DNA from: Gemmatimonadota bacterium
Lineage (GTDB): Bacteria > Gemmatimonadota > Gemmatimonadetes > Longimicrobiales > Gaopeijiaceae
DNA length: 8,121 bases
Reading direction: 5' to 3'
NCBI GenBank assembly: GCA_016209995.1
Contig: JACQVC010000307.1
Span: forward strand, 1 to 8,121
A program made the position numbers and the translations under genes. Shown piece by piece: positions 1 through 5,178 of the stretch (position 1 is its first letter; each line of letters begins with the position of its first letter). The notes beneath the pieces are model-generated. The model searched no databases. It worked only from the letters and a program-made list of their open reading frames with translations, and had not been told where the DNA came from.

Positions 1-669
1 CAGCCCGAAGGCGAAGGCCTTGCCCAGCCCATAGAGCAGATCCCAGCGGTGCCCGAAGAGGCGAGCCCCGTACCAGAACGTCTCGCGACCCAGCCCAACG
101 GTCATCTCCGCGGCGACCATCCCCGAGTAGATGCCGACGACGTTCGCAATGGCCACGAGCACCGGGAACACTACAACGCCGGCGAGCACCCGCGGTCCCC
201 CCAAAGCGCCGATCGGATCGCGGCCCAGGGCGTGGAATGCATCGATCTGCTCGGACACCTTCATCGTACCGAGCTCCGCCGTGATGCGCGCCCCCACCCG
301 GCCAATGAAGACGAAGGCCGTGACGACCGGCCCGAGCTCGAGAATCATGCTGTTGACCACAATGCTTCCGAGCGCGTACAGCGGAATCGCGCCGGTGAAC
401 TGATAGCCCCCCTGCTGCGTGGTCACCAGCCCGGACAGCGCCGCGGTCATGACGACGATCGGGAGACTCTGTACTCCCATCGTGTAGCACTGAACCGCGA
501 AATCGTGCAGAGGGATCCTGCCCCTCGCCGCGTGCACGAAGATCTTGACGGTCAACGTCGCCAGCGAGGCCGCGTGGTCCAGGACCGCCTCACCGCGGCG
601 ACCCAGGGCACTCAGCAGGCGCAGCAGCGCGGCGCCCATCGGAACGAGCACGAGCCGCGCGACGGTCAC
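1..669 (-). CDS. mlaE: MlaE-family ABC transporter permease (C-terminus off the left edge)
   Basis: Inner-membrane permease of an Mla-type lipid transporter, which with an MlaF ATPase and an MCE protein (MlaD) moves phospholipids between inner and outer membrane. The 223 visible codons include the family hallmark at residues 123-144, beginning GRVGARITAELG and continuing TMKVSEQIDA; it corresponds to the GRVGA..AAE.GTMKV.EQIDA stretch of Escherichia coli MlaE. Hydrophobic segments lie near residues 59-75 (SLPIVVMTAALSGLV), 94-120 and 155-180. The family is about 260 residues, so roughly the last 35-40 are missing. The start is uncertain: GTG at 669 is the first possible start after an in-frame TAA at 700-702, with GAGG 11 bases and GGGAG 2 bases upstream, neither ideally spaced; GTG at 651 and ATG at 639 are alternatives. 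It is the last visible gene of the dsbA-like/VKOR run, 30 bases after the preceding gene. No mlaF or mlaD is in view. Family call is firm. Confidence 0.93.
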   Translation of the reverse strand, partial: MTVARLVLVPMGAALLRLLSALGRRGEAVLDHAASLATLTVKIFVHAARGRIPLHDFAVQCYTMGVQSLPIVVMTAALSGLVTTQQGGYQFTGAIPLYALGSIVVNSMILELGPVVTAFVFIGRVGARITAELGTMKVSEQIDAFHALGRDPIGALGGPRVLAGVVVFPVLVAIANVVGIYSGMVAAEMTVGLGRETFWYGARLFGHRWDLLYGLGKAFAFGL

Positions 670-699
670 GGCTCCCGCATCCTCATCGCCGTCCCGTCC

Positions 700-906
700 T
701 TACGCCGCTTCGCCGTCTTTGACGACGTAAGCCGCGCACAGCCTCTTGGGATTTACGTACAGCTCCCGCAACACGTCGGGGTCCTCGCGCAGCATGTCGA
801 CCACGCGCTCGTAGCGCGCCAACGCCTCGCTCGGCACGCTCACATCCTCGTGGTGATAGACCCCGCGGTCCGCGAACAGCAGGCGGATCGTCGTACGCTC
901 AGCCAC
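700..906 (-). CDS. Small conserved-looking protein of unknown function, 68 aa
   Basis: I do not recognise this family. The protein is soluble, 68 residues, with no signal peptide or membrane segment. A short beta-like N-terminus (TTIRLLFADRGVYHHEDV) is followed by a charged helix-like region (residues 26-46, rich in E, R and D) and a C-terminal stretch with YVNPKRLCAAYVV. Its single Cys is Cys57. The start is GTG, preceded by a GGAGG Shine-Dalgarno with a four-base spacer. It overlaps the end of the VKOR-like gene by 8 bases and lies 30 bases before the mlaE start, so co-translation with both neighbours is likely. The tight spacing, good ribosome site and codon use like the neighbours argue that it is real. 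A function cannot be given from sequence; a role in either the redox pair or the lipid transporter would be guesswork. Confidence 0.72.
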   Translation of the reverse strand: MAERTTIRLLFADRGVYHHEDVSVPSEALARYERVVDMLREDPDVLRELYVNPKRLCAAYVVKDGEAA

Positions 907-1381
907 GCGGCCTCCGCATGCGGCCGAGCTCGGGGATGGATGAGAAGAAGATGAGCGTGATCAGGACCGCGGACACGACGCACCACTGGCACCACGCGTG
1001 CAGCACGAAGGCCTCGATGTAGGTAAGGTAGCCCGTGAAGAGAATTCCCAGCGTCGAACCCGCGACGAGCAGCTGCGGGACCCAGGTCGCGAATCCGAAC
1101 GCCGGCTGCAGACCGAGCAGAGCTAGCGCGAACAGGAGAACGTACCCGCCGAGGCCGATCGCGGAAACAGGAACACCCGCGATGCGGGCGTAGGAACTAG
1201 CCTGCACGGTCTCGCAGTCGCCGACCCCACAGACCACCGGCCCGGTCAGCCCCAGGTTGGCCAGCAGCAGATACGTCGCGACGAGGATCCCGAAAAGCGA
1301 GAGAAGGGTGATGGCCATCCGATTCAGCGGAGGCGACCACTCCGTGAGCCTGCCGGCCTCGGCGGCGGATGCCTCGATCAC
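899..1381 (-). CDS. Vitamin K epoxide reductase (VKOR) family membrane protein
   Basis: Bacterial VKOR homologues are four-to-five-helix inner-membrane proteins that take electrons from a DsbA-like thioredoxin protein and pass them to quinone, doing the job of DsbB. This 160-residue protein has the full cysteine set: the periplasmic-loop pair Cys51 and Cys56 (VVCGVGDCETV), and the membrane active-site pair Cys131-Q-W-Cys134. The conserved Ser62/Ser63 region (SSYARIAGVPVS) also fits the family. Hydrophobic segments run about 24-44, 74-91, 101-122 and 136-148. The start is GTG, four bases (GTGA) overlapping the natural stop of the upstream DsbA-like frame; this is strong evidence for translational coupling and for a functional link. 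Met22 is an in-frame alternative start but would cost the cytoplasmic N-terminus. It overlaps the next small gene by 8 bases. The family call is secure; the exact redox partner is inferred from adjacency. Confidence 0.93.
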   Translation of the reverse strand: MIEASAAEAGRLTEWSPPLNRMAITLLSLFGILVATYLLLANLGLTGPVVCGVGDCETVQASSYARIAGVPVSAIGLGGYVLLFALALLGLQPAFGFATWVPQLLVAGSTLGILFTGYLTYIEAFVLHAWCQWCVVSAVLITLIFFSSIPELGRMRRPRG

Positions 1382-2094
1382 CCTCCCAGCTCAGCCTCGA
1401 TCAGGTCCCGGAGCGGCCCGTAGTCGGAAACTTGAATCAACCTGCCGTTCATGTACTACGTGGGTGGTCCCTGCACGCCGAGCTGCTCGCCGAGCCGCAG
1501 GTTCGCCGTGACCACGTCTGCGAAGCGGTCGCTCTTCAGGCACGCCTCGAAGGCGCCCGTGTCGACGCCCACGCTGCCGGCATAGTCCACGAAGTCCCCG
1601 GTCGGATTCGTCGCGATCGACCAGCGCGCCTGCTGCCGGAACAACTCGTCGTGGTACTCCCAGTACTTACTCTGCTCACCCGCGCAGCGAGCCGCTCTCG
1701 CGGCCAGGAAGGCGTGCGCGTGGCCCATGAAGAGCGGGAAATCGTAGTAGACGTAGTGGACCTTACCTGTCTCGATGTAGTTCAACGACAGGAACGGCTT
1801 CACGTCGAACGCGAACTTCGCGCACCAGGGACACTGGTAATCGGAGAACTCGAGGATGCGAACGGGTGCCTGCGGATCGCCCTGCCCGACACCCGCCGCC
1901 ATGCTCACGAGAGTGTTCATGTCCTCGATGCCGGCCAGATCGACGGGCTCGGTGACGACCCCGCTCATGGCGCTCGAGCCGAGCGTGTACGCCAGCGTGC
2001 CGATCCCGATGACCCCGACAGCGCCGAGGATGATGTAGAACCGGGTCATGCTCTTCCCTGCCGCCTTGTGCGCGGCTCTATCCTTTTGGGCCAC
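1378..2094 (-). CDS. Membrane-anchored DsbA-family thiol:disulfide oxidoreductase, interrupted by an in-frame TAG
   Basis: Thioredoxin-fold protein that would catalyse disulfide formation outside the cytoplasm. From the GTG at 2094 (SD GGAGGG, seven-base spacer) there is a charged N-terminus, one membrane anchor (about residues 19-39), a linker, then the DsbA domain starting at VRILEFSDYQCPWC; the active site is Cys88-P-W-Cys91. Residues 209-212 (GPPT) carry the cis-proline that packs against the active site. Codon 213 is TAG (1456-1458). The same frame then reads 25 more residues, starting YMNGRLIQVSDYG and ending AELGG, before TGA at 1378-1380, which overlaps the VKOR start by GTGA. That tail is what the family has after cis-Pro (an aromatic, then NG, then a final helix). 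If TAG terminates, the 212-residue product lacks the last strand and helix and is probably unstable. An upstream in-frame ATG at 2190 lacks a ribosome site and is not preferred. The tail residues come from my own translation. Confidence 0.85.
1456..1458 (-). other. In-frame TAG codon inside the DsbA-like gene
   Basis: On the minus strand the codons read GGA CCA CCC ACG TAG TAC ATG AAC GGC, that is G-P-P-T-stop-Y-M-N-G. In DsbA-family proteins the position directly after the cis-Pro-Thr is normally an ordinary, often aromatic, residue. TAG is one base away from TAC (Tyr) or TGG (Trp). Frame is kept on both sides, so this is not a frameshift. A base-call error, a real nonsense mutation or amber readthrough are all compatible with the sequence. 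Confidence 0.9.
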
Positions 2095-2177
2095 GTTGCC
2101 GCCCTCCGCCAAGTGTCCAGACAGCCTACGTGTATGGGGATGTCGGGCCCCGTCCAGGGAAAAGATGGCCAGCCGCG

Positions 2178-2237
2178 GGCAGGCGGGCAAGCTTGGAGCG
2201 TGGGCGGGCCTGAATGGTTGCCACGGTCCCGCCTGCC
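2178..2237. repeat. 10-bp perfect inverted repeat with 40-base spacer
   Basis: GGCAGGCGGG at 2178-2187 is the exact reverse complement of CCCGCCTGCC at 2228-2237. Part of the right arm (CCCGCC, 2228-2233) can instead pair with GGCGGG at 2203-2208, giving a shorter alternative hairpin. It lies in the shared upstream region of two divergent genes. It could be a regulator site or an RNA element; in such GC-rich DNA a match of this length with a free spacer can arise by chance. Confidence 0.5.
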
Positions 2238-2251
2238 TGTCACGTTGGGTC

Positions 2252-2295
2252 AGCGGGTTAGGAGGTTAGCGCCGACCCGCTTTCCCTGAGCGGGT
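2252..2295 (+). promoter_or_regulatory. Three-arm, mutually exclusive hairpin set upstream of the small plus-strand gene
   Basis: AGCGGGT (2252-2258), ACCCGCT (2275-2281) and AGCGGGT (2289-2295) are perfectly complementary in sequence. The middle arm can pair either with the first (16-base loop) or with the third (7-base loop TTCCCTG), but not both. Such a switchable layout is typical of attenuators and riboswitch expression platforms. There is no U-run after the third arm and its end is 35 bases before the start codon, so transcription termination is not supported. A direct repeat GGTTAG occurs twice in the first loop (2256-2261, 2264-2269). Regulation is inference only. Confidence 0.4.
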
Positions 2296-2330
2296 GAGAG
2301 AGCGCGACTACCCGAATAGAAGGGATGTGC

Positions 2331-2546
2331 GTGTTTCGCTGGACCACCGAGGCCTACGACCGCCTCGAGCGCGCTGTTGCGGACCAGGCTCGCGTCAGCC
2401 TCCGGCGTCGAGGCACGGAATACGTCGTCATCGCGGTGGAGCTGGTGGTGAAGAACCGGCGCGAGACGCTCATCGCCACGCATCCAACGACGGGTGAGAA
2501 TCTGGCCTTCGTGCTCGAGGAGCTGGAGACGTTCGAGGTTCTCTAG
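2331..2546 (+). CDS. Small protein of unknown function, 71 aa
   Basis: I do not recognise a named family. The protein is soluble, without a signal peptide, membrane segment or cysteine. It begins FRWTTEAYDRLERAV (a likely amphipathic helix), then basic/beta-like RVSLRRRGTEYVVIAVEL, a second strand region ending TLIATHPTTGENL, and an acidic C-terminus (FVLEELETFEVL). The HPTTGE motif and the RRRGTEYVV motif look like conserved core elements. I prefer GTG at 2331 because AGAAGGG ends six bases before it; ATG at 2325 directly abuts that Shine-Dalgarno and would leave no spacer (it would add M and C). It is the only plus-strand gene in the window, divergent from the dsbA-like gene and convergent with the HAD gene, whose stop is five bases away. 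The alternating hydrophobic pattern and good ribosome site support a real gene. Confidence 0.75.
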   Translation: MFRWTTEAYDRLERAVADQARVSLRRRGTEYVVIAVELVVKNRRETLIATHPTTGENLAFVLEELETFEVL

Positions 2547-2554
2547 CTGAGCTA
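2544..2554. repeat. 11-base palindrome holding both stop codons of a convergent gene pair
   Basis: The sequence TAGCTGAGCTA is a perfect palindrome around a central G. The first three bases are the TAG of the plus-strand small gene and the last three, read on the minus strand, are the TAG of the HAD gene. It is too short to be a convincing terminator and no T-run follows on either side. No other transcription stop is visible between the two genes. Confidence 0.6.
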
Positions 2555-3247
2555 ATCCGCTCGCCATCCTATCAGTAGATCCAGCACACGCTCCGTGTCG
2601 GACAGATCGTCCAGAACGTGATCCGCTCCCGCCTCTCTGAGCGCATCCGCGTCGAACCGGCCCGTGGCCACAGCAACCGAGCGCACAGAGTGTGCGCGGC
2701 CAGAGGCGATGTCCAGCGGCGTGTCCCCGATCAGCACGACGTCCTCGCGAGCAAAGCGCACACCCCAGCGCTCGGCGGCCCGCCCGATCGCGATGGGCGG
2801 AAGCTCATCGCGGCTCTCGGAGTCGGAGCCGTAGCCGCCCACGGGGAAGCGGCCGGCGAGGCCGGCCGACTCGAGCTTGAGCCGGGCGCCGCCCGCGAGG
2901 TTCCCGGTGACGAGCCCGAGGTAGGCGAGGTCGGACCGCTCCTCCAGCGCGCCGAGCAGCTCGCGCACGCCGGGCAGCACGTGCATCGGCATCGCCTCCA
3001 GCCTGGACTTCAGCTCGGCGAGGTACGTCTCCCACAGGGCCGGCATCGCGGCGTCGATTTCCGCATCGGTCAGTCCGGCGCCCCTGAGCAGCTCCCGGGC
3101 GATCTGCCCGTCCGTCTTCCCGCTGAACGGGTAGCCGTCGATGCCACCGGCCGTACGGTAGACGGCCACTAGCGCGCAGCGAAAGGATTCCCGCGCCGGT
3201 CCACCCCTGAGCAGAGTGCCGTCGATATCGAAGAGAAGCAGCTTCAC
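2552..3247 (-). CDS. HAD-superfamily hydrolase (phosphoglycolate phosphatase-like)
   Basis: Mg-dependent phosphatase of the haloacid dehalogenase superfamily, probably cytoplasmic and acting on a small phosphate ester. All four HAD motifs are present in 231 residues: motif I FDIDGT with nucleophile Asp7 and acid/base Asp9, motif II VTGN with Thr114, motif III Lys124 (RLKLESAGL), and motif IV IGDTPLD with Asp175 and Asp179. The stretch between motifs I and II (about 15-90) is the helical C1 cap, with the FSGKTDGQIARELL segment often seen in phosphoglycolate phosphatase/beta-phosphoglucomutase relatives. Length suits that subfamily. The substrate cannot be read from sequence. The start is GTG, with AAGG nine bases upstream, inside the end of the preceding peptidase gene, which stops six bases before it; it is the last gene of the gyrA run. 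The stop is TAG, five bases from the convergent small gene. Confidence 0.92.
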   Translation of the reverse strand: MKLLLFDIDGTLLRGGPARESFRCALVAVYRTAGGIDGYPFSGKTDGQIARELLRGAGLTDAEIDAAMPALWETYLAELKSRLEAMPMHVLPGVRELLGALEERSDLAYLGLVTGNLAGGARLKLESAGLAGRFPVGGYGSDSESRDELPPIAIGRAAERWGVRFAREDVVLIGDTPLDIASGRAHSVRSVAVATGRFDADALREAGADHVLDDLSDTERVLDLLIGWRAD

Positions 3248-3253
3248 GTCTCG

Positions 3254-4186
3254 TTACCTTGGCTCAACGGCCCGTGTGATCGAGTGCTCCACCATGTTCG
3301 CCGCCACGGTGCCCAACGTGAGCAGCGCGCCCGGACTGACCGGCTCGACCGTCTCGGCCGTGGACACCGCGATCGTAATATCCCCGTCGAACGGGGAATG
3401 CACGGGCGAGATACGACGCGCCATCCCGGTGCCGGCCATAGCCGCCAGCCGCTCGAGATCTCCCCGCGACAGCGGCGCGTCCGTGGCGACCAGCACCAGA
3501 GTAGTGCTCTCTCCCGCCCTCAGCGCCCGCGCCTCGCCGAAATCGCCCTCGATCCCGTGCTCGGTGAGGTAGCGCGCGGTATCGAGGAAGCGGTCATCTT
3601 CCGTGCGCGCGCCGGCCAGGATTCCCCCGTTGCCGTCGAGCACATCGCCGACGGCGTTCACGACGGCCAGCGCCCCGACCACGAAATCGCCCGTGCGAGT
3701 CGCGGCACTGCCCACGCCGCCAGGCATGGCGTGCTCACGGCCCAGGATCTTGCCCACGGTCGCACCTGCCCCCGCACCCACGCGGCCCTGGACCACGGGA
3801 TCCGAGGACGCGCCATCGCACGCCGCCCGCCCCAGCGCGGCGTCGGGCCGGGGCTTTCCCGGCTCCAGATCGTAGATCACGGCCGCGGATACGATGGGCA
3901 CGGGCGCGACCCGGGTCTGGAAGCCACGGCCTCGCTCCTCGAGCCAGTCCACCACTCCGCTCGCCGCCGCGAGTCCGAAGGCGGACCCACCCGTGAACAG
4001 GATGGCATCGACCCGGGGCACCAGATGCCGGGGCGAGAGCGCGTCCAGCTCGCGCGTGCCCGTGGCCAGACCGCGCACGTCCGCGGCGGCGCGGAACGGC
4101 CCCAGGATGACGGTGCATCCCGTGCCGCCGCCGGGATCCGTGGCGTGGCCGACCGCGAGCCCCGGAACCGTGGTCAGTGTCAACAC
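3254..4186 (-). CDS. P1-family peptidase (DmpA / peptidase S58-like)
   Basis: Members are Ntn-hydrolase-like aminopeptidases or amidases that cleave themselves internally, exposing an N-terminal Ser or Thr nucleophile. This 310-residue protein has family features in order: TTVPGLAVGHATDP (5-18), the glycine-rich GCTVIL and FTGGSAFGL (64-72), GRVGAGAGATVGK (134-146), GALAVVNAVGDV (171-182), then the candidate processing region GESTTLVLVATDAPL (225-239) and SPVHSPFDGD (260-269). Many relatives I recall have Asn-Thr-Thr at the processing site; here it is Ser227-Thr228-Thr229, so the scissile residue differs while the Thr is kept. GTG at 4186 is chosen because AGGG lies eight bases upstream and VPG starts soon after; an open frame continues upstream to 4690 but runs through the dehydratase gene. 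It follows that gene by 32 bases and precedes the HAD gene by 6. Substrate is unknown; a peptide or amino-acid amide role suits the neighbour. Confidence 0.9.
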   Translation of the reverse strand: MLTLTTVPGLAVGHATDPGGGTGCTVILGPFRAAADVRGLATGTRELDALSPRHLVPRVDAILFTGGSAFGLAAASGVVDWLEERGRGFQTRVAPVPIVSAAVIYDLEPGKPRPDAALGRAACDGASSDPVVQGRVGAGAGATVGKILGREHAMPGGVGSAATRTGDFVVGALAVVNAVGDVLDGNGGILAGARTEDDRFLDTARYLTEHGIEGDFGEARALRAGESTTLVLVATDAPLSRGDLERLAAMAGTGMARRISPVHSPFDGDITIAVSTAETVEPVSPGALLTLGTVAANMVEHSITRAVEPR

Positions 4187-4218
4187 TCGAGGAACCCTGG
4201 CAGACGACGGCAGCGCTC

Positions 4219-5178
4219 CTACGCGAGACTGCGGAGCACGGAGGGGTCCATGTTGCCGCCGCTCAGCACGGCGGCGATCCGCTGACCGTTGGCGGGAACC
4301 GCGCCGCAGCGGATAGCCGCCACGGTGGCCGCGCCGGAATACTCGACGACGAGCTTCACGCGGCCGAGCAGGAAGCTCGAGGCCTCGCGGATCGAGTCGT
4401 CGTCCACGAGAACGACGTCCTCGACCAGCTCGCGCACGTGCGCGAACGCGATGTCGCCGGCGCGCACGGGCGCGAGCCCGTCCGCGATCGTGGAGATCGA
4501 CGCCAGCGTCACGGGCTGACCGGCATCCAGGGCGGCCCTCATGGACGCGGCGCCGGCGGGCTCGACGCCGATCACGCGCACATCCGGCCGCTTGGCCTTC
4601 ACGGCGGCCGCGACGCCGGCGATAAGGCCACCGCCCCCGACCGGAACGAGCACCGCCTCGACATCCGGCCAATCCTCGAGGATCTCCCACCCGAGGGTCC
4701 CGTGGCCGGCCATGATCTCCACGTGATCCGACGGCGGCACGATGGTGAGGTCTCGCTCGTGGGCGATCTGCTCGGCGCGCTCGCGCCGCTCGAGCGAAAT
4801 CTTACCGTGCAGGATCACCTCGGCGCCCAGCCGCCTGGCTCCCTCTTGCTTGGTCACCGGCGCCGTGACGGGCATGACCACCACGGCCCGCGTACCCAAC
4901 ACGCCCGCGGCCAGGGCCACGGCCTGCGCGTGGTTGCCCGACGAGTATGTGATGACGCCGCGCGCCAGCTCCTCGCGGCTCAGCTGGCTCATGAAGTTGT
5001 AGGCGCCGCGGATCTTGAACGAGCCCGCCCGCTGGAGCGATTCGCACTTGAGCCGCACTTCCGTGCCGCCTACCGACAGCTCGGGCGCGGGCAAGAGCGG
5101 GGTCCGGAGGACGAATCCTCGCAGCCTGCGCGCCGCCGCCGTGATCGCCGGCGCGCCGATCAGCGTGAGCACCTTCAT
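4219..5178 (-). CDS. PLP-dependent threonine/serine dehydratase (threonine ammonia-lyase, no ACT domain)
   Basis: Fold-type II pyridoxal-phosphate enzyme; relatives convert threonine to 2-oxobutyrate and ammonia (first step to isoleucine), or serine to pyruvate, and some are serine racemases. It is 319 residues, like short catabolic TdcB, with no C-terminal regulatory ACT domain, so feedback control by isoleucine is unlikely. The PLP lysine is Lys55 in [17 protein letters not shown] (79-85) binds the substrate carboxylate. The phosphate loop is VGGGGLIAG (180-188). The final cofactor Ser306 lies in SGGN. Two changes stand out: the usual PFD-like segment reads PPSDH (148-152), and the usual AGQGT reads AGHGT (157-161). 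ATG at 5178 overlaps the gyrA stop as ATGA, and a purine-rich GGGGAAGG lies three bases upstream, so coupling to gyrA is expected. Specificity between threonine and serine, or lyase and racemase, is not settled. Confidence 0.9.
   Translation of the reverse strand: MKVLTLIGAPAITAAARRLRGFVLRTPLLPAPELSVGGTEVRLKCESLQRAGSFKIRGAYNFMSQLSREELARGVITYSSGNHAQAVALAAGVLGTRAVVVMPVTAPVTKQEGARRLGAEVILHGKISLERRERAEQIAHERDLTIVPPSDHVEIMAGHGTLGWEILEDWPDVEAVLVPVGGGGLIAGVAAAVKAKRPDVRVIGVEPAGAASMRAALDAGQPVTLASISTIADGLAPVRAGDIAFAHVRELVEDVVLVDDDSIREASSFLLGRVKLVVEYSGAATVAAIRCGAVPANGQRIAAVLSGGNMDPSVLRSLA

Larger units (their letters stand above)
2095..2330. promoter_or_regulatory. Divergent intergenic region between the dsbA-like gene and the small plus-strand gene
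   Basis: This 236-base gap separates two divergently transcribed genes, so it should hold promoters for both, but I see no convincing -35/-10 pair in either direction. Next to the dsbA-like gene lies its ribosome site (GGAGGG on the minus strand, near 2102-2107). The centre has a 10-bp inverted repeat (2178-2187 with 2228-2237) and the side next to the plus-strand gene has a three-arm hairpin set (2252-2295). Frames open through this stretch lack ribosome sites and protein-like composition. Confidence 0.5.

Noticed and set aside
49..954. Long open plus-strand frame opposite mlaE and the 68-residue gene
   Set aside because: The product is rich in Arg, His, Asp and Gln without domain features, and the minus strand carries recognisable MlaE; it is a GC-driven antisense shadow.
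1441..1470. Frameshift as the cause of the DsbA-like truncation
   Set aside because: The same frame continues sensibly on both sides of the TAG, so a substitution rather than an insertion or deletion explains it.
2095..2190. Upstream ATG start (2190) for the DsbA-like protein
   Set aside because: GTG at 2094 has GGAGGG at seven bases; the 32 extra residues have no anchor or signal features and would put the membrane segment far inside.
1369..2289. Long open plus-strand frame opposite the VKOR/DsbA-like genes
   Set aside because: Low-complexity composition, no ribosome site, and it lies opposite a gene with clear CPWC and transmembrane features.
2252..2295. Rho-independent terminator
   Set aside because: No T-run follows the hairpin and no plus-strand gene ends upstream of it.
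4187..4690. N-terminal extension of the P1 peptidase
   Set aside because: The extension runs through the dehydratase coding sequence, is Arg/Gly-rich, and family homology begins just after GTG 4186, which has a suitable ribosome site.
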